Assembly (NCBI RefSeq): GCF_006874475.1
Contig: NZ_VIRM01000035.1
Location: forward strand, 1 to 64,000
Length of the DNA: 64,000 bases
Direction of reading: 5' to 3'
Origin: Microbispora hainanensis
GTDB taxonomy: Bacteria; Actinomycetota; Actinomycetes; Streptosporangiales; Streptosporangiaceae
Shown: positions 1 to 8,728 of the stretch, piece after piece
Layout: every line of letters starts with the position of its first letter
Numbering within the stretch: the first letter of the stretch is position 1
Made by a program: the position numbers and the translations under genes
Notes under the pieces: generated by a model
What the model saw: the letters and a program-made list of their open reading frames with translations, nothing else
Database searches by the model: none
Told to the model about the DNA's origin: nothing

Positions 1-104
1 GTAATGTGAAGTGACATCCCGACGTAGGACAGGACCGATTTCCGACCAGACCGTACGCGACTACATCACACGCGGCGCATCCAAGCAGACGGCGTCGGCC
101 GGCG
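1..104. other. Left window edge, no gene seen
   Basis: These bases precede the TAA stop of the first minus-strand gene. I see no coding frame with support, no clear hairpin and no repeat here. Any gene lying further left is outside the window. Confidence 0.4.
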
Positions 105-680
105 TTACGACGTGGCCGGTTCTGGAGCGACGGCACCCCACATCAACGTGGAGCCCTTCAGCAGCTGCTCCGTCGCCCTGATTCCGGTCAGGTGCTCGAC
201 GAGCAGGAAAGCCGGCCCTCGGTAGAGCCGAGGACCCGATGGGTAAATCCTGTCGATCTCCGCCATCACATCCACGAGTTCGTCCGGGATCTCTGTCAGA
301 TATCCGTCATCGCCGCCCCAGGCGAATCGGATTTCGCCATCCTCACACCAGTAGAAGTAGTCCAAGTCCTTGATGGCGAGTGCGGCTTGGGAGACGAGGC
401 GGGTGCCCTCAGACAGTTTGGTGATCAGGTCTTCGCGGTTGCCGAGCCAGTCGGGGTCGAAGACGAACGTCCAATCGCCGAAGGAGGTGACGCCCAAGGG
501 CTCCCCAGAGCCCGAGTAGTAATCCGGGTCGTCGGGGAAGGGACCCGGCGTGAAGTCCTCCCATCGGCCGCCGAGGCGGGCGACCACCTGTTCCGGCGTC
601 GCACGAATGTAGATGAAGCTGTAGCACTCCTCGGCGTATTCGCCGCAGAGCCAGGAGATATCGAGGGGCCGCATGGTCAT
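105..680 (-). CDS. DUF6461 family protein
   Basis: This 191-residue soluble protein has no signal peptide or membrane segment. Its N-terminal half carries the pattern I associate with DUF6461: an aromatic SWLCGEYAEECYSF segment followed by TPEQVVARLGG, then a run of Asp, Trp and Phe residues. The frame stays open upstream to an ATG at 761. I prefer the ATG at 680 because the protein then begins MTMRPLDISWL, like family members that start just before the conserved Trp; a second ATG lies at 674. The function of the family is unknown to me. In many actinomycetes such proteins are scattered singletons, and the neighbours here give no clue. The family assignment comes from the motif pattern only. 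Confidence 0.7.
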   Translation of the reverse strand: MTMRPLDISWLCGEYAEECYSFIYIRATPEQVVARLGGRWEDFTPGPFPDDPDYYSGSGEPLGVTSFGDWTFVFDPDWLGNREDLITKLSEGTRLVSQAALAIKDLDYFYWCEDGEIRFAWGGDDGYLTEIPDELVDVMAEIDRIYPSGPRLYRGPAFLLVEHLTGIRATEQLLKGSTLMWGAVAPEPATS

Positions 681-849
681 GTCGTCATGCTGCCAGCCCC
701 CACCGACAGAAATGGTCACGCGGAACGATGGAGCCGGGCGCGATGCGGCGTGGCGCACCATAGGCGCGAACCGGGGATTCCGACGACCAGCACGTCTTCG
801 CCGTACAGCTCGGAGGCGGGTGACGCCGGAAACGGATGCTCGGCCGGCA

Positions 850-1413
850 TCAATCGTCGCAGTACTTCGTCCGTCCTTGCCGGTCGAACTCGGCCTGCGG
901 GAGCAGCACGTCGGAGACCTTGTCCCTCTCCGGGTCGTAGTCGTTCACGAGCACGGTGCCCGGGTTGCGCCTGAGCTTGCCCGCGTCGCCGATCTGGAAC
1001 TCGACATGCGCGGTGGAGAAGGTGTTGTCCCGCGTCCAGCCGTACGCCCGATAGGTGATGGCCGGGTCGAGGGAGGGGATCCGCTGATCGGCCCGCCAGC
1101 CGTTCCCGGGAGCGTCGAGCCGGAACGACGCGGTCTCACCCGCCACCCGAGGAGCCCAATAGGAGGCGTCGTCGACGGGGGGATTGGGCGGCCCGCTCGC
1201 GTCGGGGTCGTACGTCTCGGGGGTGGGATCCTCCGAGTACGTGTCGTGGTAGACGGTCACGCCGTCCGGCTGCCGCCCGCACCAGGCCAGGACGATGACG
1301 AGGTTCCCGTCCTGGTCGAGGCCGACGCCGGTGATCCCGTTGATGGGGACGGTGCAGCCGGTCGCCCCGAAGGCGAGCAACCCGACCACGAGCAGACCCG
1401 CGAGCCGTCTCAT
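850..1413 (-). CDS. Predicted lipoprotein of unknown function
   Basis: The protein is 187 residues. It starts with two arginines, a hydrophobic stretch (LAGLLVVGLLAFG) and the lipobox-like ATGC, so it is probably exported and lipid-anchored at the Cys near residue 19. The frame continues upstream to position 1533, but only the start at 1413 puts the signal peptide at the N terminus. The mature part is rich in Asp, Pro and Tyr, with a few conserved-looking Trp residues, and ends in Cys-Asp-Asp. I recognise no catalytic motif. It lies alone between the DUF6461 gene and the MOSC gene on the same strand, with more than 50 bp on each side, so an operon is not evident. Confidence 0.65.
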   Translation of the reverse strand: MRRLAGLLVVGLLAFGATGCTVPINGITGVGLDQDGNLVIVLAWCGRQPDGVTVYHDTYSEDPTPETYDPDASGPPNPPVDDASYWAPRVAGETASFRLDAPGNGWRADQRIPSLDPAITYRAYGWTRDNTFSTAHVEFQIGDAGKLRRNPGTVLVNDYDPERDKVSDVLLPQAEFDRQGRTKYCDD

Positions 1414-1468
1414 ACGGCGACGGTAGATCGCCACGCGGCCGAGGCCGAGGGCCGCGGGCAATTCGTGA

Positions 1469-2116
1469 TCAGGATGCGACGACGCCGCTGCGGTCTCCGA
1501 GCACGCGCTCGGCGATCCGGTCCCACTTGTCACTGTGGCCGGGAAGATCGAGGATCTGCAGCATCAGGTCACGGTCGCCGTGATAGGCCCGGAACGACTC
1601 GGCGATCGTCACGCCGTTCGAGGGCCGGTGGAGCACCTCGATCTCGTCTCCGGCGCCGAGCTCGCCCTGCTCGACCACCCGGAAGTACGCCCCGGTGCGG
1701 TTCGCGTCGGTGAAGCGCTTCACCCAGCCGCGCTCGTCCAGCCAGTTGCGGAACACCACGCAGGGGATGCGGGGGGCGGTGACCTCCAGGACGGCCGTGC
1801 CGATCCGCCACCGCTCCCCGAGGACCGCACCGGTCACGTCGGCCCCGGACGTGGTGAGGTTCTCCCCGAACTGGCCGTCACGCAGGTCGCGGCCCATGAT
1901 GGGCTCCCACCAGTCGTAGTCCTCCCGCGCGTACGCGTACACCGCCTGGTCCGGGTGGCCGTGGTTGACGACGTCGGCGCGCTCGTCGCCCGCGAGACCG
2001 TTCTCGCGGACGGCGATCCGGCCCTCGATCTTCCGCTTGTCGATCGCGGTGCGCCGCAGGTTGCCGGCCCAGTCGGCGTCCACGGCCCGGCCCACGTTCA
2101 CTGAGAGGATGCGCAT
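1469..2116 (-). CDS. MOSC domain protein (YiiM-like)
   Basis: MOSC domains are the sulfur-carrier domain of molybdenum cofactor sulfurases and of YiiM/YuaD-type stand-alone proteins. This 215-residue protein shows the stand-alone layout. An N-terminal beta segment (MRILSVNVG) is followed by a central GDERADVVNHGHPDQAVY region, then GQFGENLTTSG, and the conserved Cys in APRIPCVVF, which in the family would carry the sulfur or bind the Mo-ligand substrate. A C-terminal 3-alpha-like tail follows. The ATG at 2116 is preferred over the TTG at 2122. Known YiiM proteins reduce N-hydroxylated compounds such as 6-N-hydroxylaminopurine; that activity is possible here but is inference. Confidence 0.85.
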   Translation of the reverse strand: MRILSVNVGRAVDADWAGNLRRTAIDKRKIEGRIAVRENGLAGDERADVVNHGHPDQAVYAYAREDYDWWEPIMGRDLRDGQFGENLTTSGADVTGAVLGERWRIGTAVLEVTAPRIPCVVFRNWLDERGWVKRFTDANRTGAYFRVVEQGELGAGDEIEVLHRPSNGVTIAESFRAYHGDRDLMLQILDLPGHSDKWDRIAERVLGDRSGVVAS

Positions 2117-2184
2117 GACCAAACGTTAACCGATGGTCATGTTTCTCCGCGATCGCAATTAAGTTCTGGTCAACCCAGGGACGC

Positions 2185-4026
<1,842 letters not shown>

Positions 4027-4127
4027 GATGATTGACTGCTGATCGGGCGGGCCGTCCGCCTCGCCTCGCGCTCGGCGGGCCCTCCCGAGGCTGGCGGACC
4101 AGCCACCCTCCATGGTGGCATGTCCGG

Positions 4128-5162
4128 GTGCTTGCCTTGACCACCAGACGTGTTCTGCGATTAGCCGCCATCGCCGTCGTGGCCGTGCCGCTCGCGCTCG
4201 GCCTGGCCGGCGCCGCCGCGCTGCGCCTGCAGTACGCCGGCACACCGGCCGGATGGGCCAGGACCACCGGCCACGACGCCCTGTGGATGGGCCACGCGTG
4301 GGTGGACGGCCGCCGCACCGAGGCCGACGTGCGGGCCCTCGCCGTACGGCTGCGCGCGAGCGGGATCAGGGACGTGTACGTCCACAGCGGGCCGTTCAAG
4401 TACGACGGGACCCTGCCGCCCGACCGCTACGCCAACGCCGGAAATTTTTTGAAATGGTGGCGGAAGAACGTGCCGGATGTGCGGGTATCCGCCTGGCTCG
4501 GCCAGACGGTCAACGACAACGGCAAGCTCCACCTGAGCCTGGCCGACACGGCGACGCGGGCACGCGTCGTGGCGGGCGCCCGCGACCTGGCCGCCCTCGG
4601 GTTCGACGGGATCCACTACGACTTCGAACCCGTCTCCGACGGGGACGGGCCGTTCCTCAGCGTCCTGCGCGAGACCCGGCAGGCCATCGGCGCCCGGCTG
4701 TTGTCGGTCGCCACCCAGCAGATCGAGCCGCTGCCCGGCCTGCGCGGCCCCACCGCCCTGGCGATCGGCCACGACAAGTACTGGACGCCGGACTACTTCC
4801 GCCAGGTCGTGGGCCTCACCGACCAGGTCGCGATCATGACGTACGACTCCTGGACGCCGCTCAGCTCCCTTTACGGCGGCTACGTCGCGCGGCAGACCTC
4901 GCTCGCCCTCGGCCTGGTGCCGGAGGACAAGACGCTCCTCATCGGGGCTCCGGCCTACCACGACCACGGCGTCTGGTACGGCGACTCGGCCGAGAGCGTC
5001 GAGACCACGGCCGAGGGCGCACGGCTCGCGCTCAGCGATCTCGGCCCGCGCACCGAGTTCGGCCTGGCCCTGTACGTGGACTTCGCGGCCACGGAGGAGG
5101 ACTGGAGGGAGTACGAGCGGGCCTGGGTGCGCGGCGGCGCCCGAGGGAGCGTGGACTCCTAG
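4128..5162 (+). CDS. Exported GH18-like glycoside hydrolase domain protein
   Basis: The protein of about 344 residues begins with a basic tip and a single hydrophobic segment ([21 protein letters not shown]), fitting a signal anchor or signal peptide, so the rest is outside the membrane. The remainder resembles a TIM-barrel of the GH18 type: [12 protein letters not shown] matches the family signature DGxxxDxE, with the last Glu as candidate general acid, and VAIMTYDSW near residue 245 matches the later barrel strand. The substrate is unknown; chitinase-like or cell-wall glycan cleavage, or a lectin role, are all possible. The start is uncertain: GTG at 4128 or TTG at 4137, while the open frame begins at 4032. 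It sits between lepA and rpsT. Confidence 0.7.
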   Translation: MLALTTRRVLRLAAIAVVAVPLALGLAGAAALRLQYAGTPAGWARTTGHDALWMGHAWVDGRRTEADVRALAVRLRASGIRDVYVHSGPFKYDGTLPPDRYANAGNFLKWWRKNVPDVRVSAWLGQTVNDNGKLHLSLADTATRARVVAGARDLAALGFDGIHYDFEPVSDGDGPFLSVLRETRQAIGARLLSVATQQIEPLPGLRGPTALAIGHDKYWTPDYFRQVVGLTDQVAIMTYDSWTPLSSLYGGYVARQTSLALGLVPEDKTLLIGAPAYHDHGVWYGDSAESVETTAEGARLALSDLGPRTEFGLALYVDFAATEEDWREYERAWVRGGARGSVDS

Positions 5163-5238
5163 GGTGGGCGGCCCGATGTGCGGACCGCGGTGGCCCCGCC
5201 GCGATAGCATGAGCAGGGGCGGCCCTGTCGTCGTTGAT

Positions 5239-5268
5239 TTGAGCGGCGACCCGGGCTGTTGGTATCCT
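5239..5268 (+). promoter_or_regulatory. Probable rpsT promoter
   Basis: A -35-like TTGAGC (5239-5244) and a -10-like TATCCT (5263-5268) are separated by 18 bp. This places transcription start near 5275 and gives rpsT a leader of about 70 bases. It is a pattern match only. Confidence 0.5.
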
Positions 5269-5345
5269 GTCCAACTGCGTGTGGCGCGCCCTCTCACCAG
5301 CCCGCGCGCCCCATCCGACCAAGACTTAACACTGAGGCTTTCTTC

Positions 5346-5618
5346 GTGGCGAACATCAAGTCCCAGATCAAGCGCAACCGGCAGAACGAGAAGCGCCGGC
5401 TGCGTAACAAGGCCGTCAAGTCGTCCCTGAAGACCGCGGTCCGCAAGTTCCGCGAGGCTGCCGACCAGGGCAACGTCGACGATGCCCTCGTCGCGCTCAA
5501 GGCCGCGTCCCGTCAGCTCGACAAGGCCGTCAGCAAGGGCGTCATTCACAAGAACCAGGCCGCCAACCGGAAGTCGGCGATCGCCAAGCGCGCCGCCGCT
5601 CTGCAGGGCGCCAAGTAG
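5346..5618 (+). CDS. rpsT: 30S ribosomal protein S20
   Basis: S20 is a primary 16S rRNA-binding protein of the small subunit. The 90-residue product begins with the family signature [20 protein letters not shown] and is highly basic, with the expected three-helix pattern and an Ala/Lys-rich C terminus. The frame is open upstream to 5259, but the GTG at 5346 gives the canonical N terminus. The gene is monocistronic, with its own promoter upstream and a strong hairpin terminator directly downstream. Its location between the lepA and holA/com genes is typical of actinobacteria, except that here a marR/MFS pair separates it from holA. Confidence 0.97.
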   Translation: MANIKSQIKRNRQNEKRRLRNKAVKSSLKTAVRKFREAADQGNVDDALVALKAASRQLDKAVSKGVIHKNQAANRKSAIAKRAAALQGAK

Positions 5619-5632
5619 GTCGACCGACGCGC

Positions 5633-5666
5633 ACGCCGCATCCCCCTCGCGGGGGTGCGGCGTTTT
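5633..5666 (+). terminator. Rho-independent terminator of rpsT
   Basis: The left arm ACGCCGCA(T)CCCCC pairs with GGGGGTGCGGCGT across a TCGC tetraloop: 13 base pairs with one bulged T at 5641. A short TTTT run follows at 5663-5666. It begins 15 bases after the rpsT stop. Confidence 0.85.
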
Positions 5667-5778
5667 CGCGTGCCCGCCGCCGGCGTGGCGCGGCCTTTTC
5701 GCATGCCCGACAGCGGCGTGGTGCGATGCAGCCGCCTGCCCCCTGTCGGCAGCAGGACGGTCGGAGGTTGCCGGGCCG

Positions 5779-5825
5779 GTAATGGCTGCCGGTGTCTGGC
5801 CGGTAAGGGCCCTCATGTCAGGCCG
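5779..5825 (-). repeat. Degenerate two-copy repeat spanning the MFS stop codon
   Basis: Two imperfect units of 24 bp (5779-5802) and 23 bp (5803-5825) lie at the end of the MFS gene. On the minus strand both start with CGGCC and end with TTAC. The first one read contains the MFS TGA (5818-5820). A further partial copy of the CGGCC end lies just left of 5779. This is the weakest member of the family of stop-codon-associated arrays in this window. Confidence 0.35.
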
Positions 5826-7023
5826 GCACGGGCTGCGCCGCCTCCTCCGTCGTACGCCGCCGGACCTCGGGCAGGGCGAGCACGGCCAGGTTGACCACGG
5901 CCACCAGCGCCGCCGCCGTGAGCAGCGGTGCCGCTGTGCCGGCCCAGGCGGCGACCGGCGCGGCCGCGGCGAGCCCGAGAGGCCGTGCCGCGAAGGAGAT
6001 CAGGCCGTCGAACGAGTCCACCCGGCCGAGGGCCTGCGGCTCCACACGCTGCTGCACCACCGTCTCCCACAGCGGCGTCAGCATCCCCACGCCCAGCATG
6101 GCGACGACGTACGCGGCGGTCACGACCACGGCCGGGGCGGGCAACGCCGCAGGGAACGCGAAGGCGGCGAGCGGGCACGCGTAGACCGCGGCGCCGACCG
6201 CCGCCACGGCGAGGGGCCGCCGGATCCGCAGCCTGGGGGCCACGAAGACGCCGAGCACCGTCGCCACCGTTCCCGCCTGCATCACGACCACCCAGGTCGA
6301 GTCCCCTCCCAGGCTGCGTACGGCGATGACGGGACCGAGGGTCAGCAGGATGCCCGCCCCGAAGTGCCAGACGCCATGCCCGGCCACGCTGATCAGGAAC
6401 CAGCGGTGCCGCCGCGCCTCGCGCCACCCTTCCCGCAGGTCGTGGAGGAAGTGATCGCGTTCGGCCGCCGGCCGCGAAGCCGTCACCAGGCCGCCCAGCG
6501 TGACCGCGGACCCGGCGAACAGCACCCCGGTCAGCAGGAAGGACCATCCCGGCCCGAGCCACAGCGTCAGGCCTCCGGCGAGCGCGGGACCGGCGATCTG
6601 GGCGACGCCGCCGGCCACTCCCATGTGGGCGTTCACCCGGAGCCGGCGCTCCGCCGGCACCACTCCGACGACCAGCGGGGACACCGCCGGGACGCCGAAG
6701 GCCACCGCGGCTCCGGTGAGTGCCGCGAGTCCCGCCATCAGCGCGACAGGGGGCTGCCCGAGGAGGAGCAGCGACCCCAGTGTCACCTGAGCGGCGCAGC
6801 GGACCAGATCGGCCACGAGGATCACCCGCCTCGGCGGGAAGCGGTCGGCGAACACTCCGCCGACCGGGAGCAGCAGGAGCATGGGCAGCATCTCGGCGGC
6901 GAGGACGACACCGAGATCGAGGGCGGAGCCCGTCACTCTGATGACGGCGAGGGTGAGCCCGGTGGGGATGAGTGCGGTGGCGAGCGCCGCGACCGTCCGC
7001 CCGGCGACCAGACGTGCAATCAT
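5818..7023 (-). CDS. MFS drug-efflux-type transporter
   Basis: The 401-residue protein has about twelve hydrophobic segments and the MFS motif-A-like loop GGVFADRFPPRR between the second and third helices, so it is an inner-membrane secondary transporter. Two symmetric halves are joined by a hydrophilic loop with HDLREGWREARRHRWF. The overall layout resembles the enterobactin-exporter/MFS_3 branch. The substrate is unknown. The ATG at 7023 is preferred to the in-frame TTG at 7032 because a good promoter (TTGACG-18-TACCTT) ends seven bases before the ATG, suggesting a leaderless mRNA. It is divergent from a MarR regulator with shared promoter DNA, so drug-inducible derepression by that regulator is the likely control. 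Confidence 0.85.
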   Translation of the reverse strand: MIARLVAGRTVAALATALIPTGLTLAVIRVTGSALDLGVVLAAEMLPMLLLLPVGGVFADRFPPRRVILVADLVRCAAQVTLGSLLLLGQPPVALMAGLAALTGAAVAFGVPAVSPLVVGVVPAERRLRVNAHMGVAGGVAQIAGPALAGGLTLWLGPGWSFLLTGVLFAGSAVTLGGLVTASRPAAERDHFLHDLREGWREARRHRWFLISVAGHGVWHFGAGILLTLGPVIAVRSLGGDSTWVVVMQAGTVATVLGVFVAPRLRIRRPLAVAAVGAAVYACPLAAFAFPAALPAPAVVVTAAYVVAMLGVGMLTPLWETVVQQRVEPQALGRVDSFDGLISFAARPLGLAAAAPVAAWAGTAAPLLTAAALVAVVNLAVLALPEVRRRTTEEAAQPVPA

Positions 7024-7030
7024 GCGAGGC

Positions 7031-7060
7031 AAGGTATTTCGCCAGCGAATCTTTCGTCAA
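7031..7060 (-). promoter_or_regulatory. Promoter of the MFS gene (leaderless type)
   Basis: On the minus strand, TTGACG (complement of 7055-7060) and TACCTT (complement of 7031-7036) are 18 bp apart. The ATG of the transporter lies seven bases beyond the -10 box, the distance at which transcription itself would start, so a leaderless transcript is predicted. Confidence 0.55.
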
Positions 7061-7083
7061 CGTATTTTTATCTGGCGTAGGAT
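7040..7083 (+). promoter_or_regulatory. marR -10 box and candidate MarR operator
   Basis: A -10-like TAGGAT (7078-7083) ends six bases before the GTG of marR, again suggesting a leaderless mRNA; no good -35 is visible. The whole gap is bracketed by an inverted repeat, CGCCAG (7040-7045) and CTGGCG (7072-7077). One arm lies in the MFS promoter spacer and the other abuts the marR -10, so binding could shut both promoters. The operator role is inferred. Confidence 0.45.
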
Positions 7084-7089
7084 TGCCTC

Positions 7090-7587
7090 GTGGACGACTC
7101 GGTGGACCGGCACATCGCGCGGTGGCGCGGGAAGGCGCCCTTCGACGAACGCGTGGAGGCGATCGTCACGCGCATGCAGTTCCTGGTGAAGCACCTGGCC
7201 CAGGCGAAGGACGGCGCGCTCGCCGCGGTGGGCCTGCAGGACTTCGAGTACGAGACCCTGCACTGGCTCGGGGCCCGGGGAGAGGGCGGCCGTGCCACCC
7301 CGTCGGAGCTCGCCGCCGAGCTGAAGGTCTCCCCCGCCGGCATGACGGGCCGCCTGGACACCCTGGAGAAGGCGGGGCTCGTCCGGCGCATCCGCAGCGT
7401 GGAGGACCGCCGCCGGGTGGACGTGGAGCTGACGAGCGAGGGCCGCGCGATCTGGCTCAAGGCGATGGACCTGCGCGGCGAGGTCGAGGACACGATGGTG
7501 GGCGTCCTGGGGCCGGACGACCAGGAGATCCTCGCCGCGTTGCTCAAGCGAATGCTGCTGCGCATGGAGAACCCCGGCCGCGGCTGA
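7090..7587 (+). CDS. MarR family transcriptional regulator
   Basis: A 165-residue winged-helix regulator. The predicted DNA-binding core reads TPSELAAELKVSPAGMTGRL (recognition helix region around residues 76-95), followed by the wing RSVEDRRRVDVELT, with flanking helices for dimerisation at both ends. The start is a GTG at 7090, in line with the -10 box six bases upstream. It is transcribed divergently from an MFS exporter across a gap of 66 bp that contains an inverted repeat. The usual logic in such pairs is a repressor released by the exporter's substrate. The pair interrupts the otherwise conserved spacing between holA and rpsT. Confidence 0.9.
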   Translation: MDDSVDRHIARWRGKAPFDERVEAIVTRMQFLVKHLAQAKDGALAAVGLQDFEYETLHWLGARGEGGRATPSELAAELKVSPAGMTGRLDTLEKAGLVRRIRSVEDRRRVDVELTSEGRAIWLKAMDLRGEVEDTMVGVLGPDDQEILAALLKRMLLRMENPGRG

Positions 7588-7697
7588 CCGGTGGGCGGGG
7601 AGCGGCGCGTCCAGGCATGGCGACCGGCTCCCGCGACCAGGCGTCCCCGGCCGGGCGTCTCGGTGCCTCGGCGACGTCCCGAGCCGAGGAGGTGTGG

Positions 7698-8663
7698 TCA
7701 GCGCTTGTGTCGGCTGGCCACGATCGTGTGGACGGCCTTCTCCAGCGCGTACGCCGGGTCGGTGCCGCCGCCCTTGACCTGCTCGTCGGCGGTGGCCACG
7801 GCCTGGAGGGCGACGGAGATCCCCTCCGGCCCCCAGCCGGCAAGCTGGCGCTTCACCCGGTCGATCTTCCACGGCGGCATGCCCACGTGGCTCGCCAACT
7901 GGCCGCCGCGCAGGTTGCGGGGCGCCCCGCCCACCTTGGCGAGCGAGCGCAGGCCCGCCGCGAGCGCACTGACGATCAGCACCGGCGCCACGCCCGTGGC
8001 GAGGGCCCAGCGGACCTGTTCGAGCGCCTCCCCCAAACGGCCCTCGATGGCCAGGTCGGCGATGGTGAAGCCGCTGACCTCCGCGCGCCCCCGGTAGTAC
8101 TTCGCGACCGCCGCCTCGTCGATGTTCTTGCCCTCGGTGTCGAAGGCGAGCTGGCTGCAGGCGGCGGCCAGTTCGCGCAGGTCGCTCCCCACCGCGTCGA
8201 GCAACGCCTGGGCGGCGGCGGGCGAGATCGATCGGCCCTCCCGGCGGACCTCGGCCTTGATGAAGTCGAGCCGCTCCCCCGCCTTGGTCGCCTTGGCCAC
8301 GGTGACGACGTCCGCGCCCGCCTTCTTCACCCCGTCCACCAGGGCCTTCCCCTTGGCCCCGCCGGCGTGGGCCAGCACCAGCACCGCGTTGTCGGCCGGA
8401 TGGGCGGTGTATTTCACGATCTCGGCGATGACGTCCTTCGAGAGGTCCTGAGCCCCGCGGATCACGATGACCGACCGGTCCCCGAACAATGAGGGGGAAG
8501 CGAGCCCGGCCAGCTCCCCCGGCTCCACCTTGCTCCCCTGAAGGTCGTGCAGCTCCGCCCCCGGATCCTCGGCGCGTACCGCCGCCACGATGGAGCCCAT
8601 GGCGCGATCGGCCAGGAACTCCTCGTCGCCGACGACCAGGGTCACAGGTGCTGGGTTCGCCAT
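7698..8663 (-). CDS. holA: DNA polymerase III subunit delta
   Basis: HolA is the clamp-loader subunit that opens the sliding clamp. The 321-residue protein begins NPAPVTLVVGDEEFLADRAM, which is the actinobacterial HolA N terminus, and contains the AAA+-like fold without a functional P-loop, as expected for delta. A middle stretch LVLAHAGGAKGKALVDGVKKAGA and the C-terminal helical domain with GVAPVLIVSALAAGLRSLAKV also fit. The frame is open far upstream to 10088 but only as antisense to comEC. ATG at 8663 is chosen, with ATG at 8675 as the alternative. It lies 65 bp downstream of comEC on the same strand, the usual comEA-comEC-holA order. Confidence 0.92.
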   Translation of the reverse strand: MANPAPVTLVVGDEEFLADRAMGSIVAAVRAEDPGAELHDLQGSKVEPGELAGLASPSLFGDRSVIVIRGAQDLSKDVIAEIVKYTAHPADNAVLVLAHAGGAKGKALVDGVKKAGADVVTVAKATKAGERLDFIKAEVRREGRSISPAAAQALLDAVGSDLRELAAACSQLAFDTEGKNIDEAAVAKYYRGRAEVSGFTIADLAIEGRLGEALEQVRWALATGVAPVLIVSALAAGLRSLAKVGGAPRNLRGGQLASHVGMPPWKIDRVKRQLAGWGPEGISVALQAVATADEQVKGGGTDPAYALEKAVHTIVASRHKR

Positions 8664-8728
8664 GTCACGCAGCATGCCACGCCCAGGCGGCCGGGGCACA
8701 TCCACCGCCAGCCCCGCCCTCGCCTTCT

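Noticed and set aside
5482-7080. 532-codon plus-strand open frame from rpsT into the MFS region
   Set aside because: It runs out of frame through rpsT, its terminator and antisense to a clear transporter gene.
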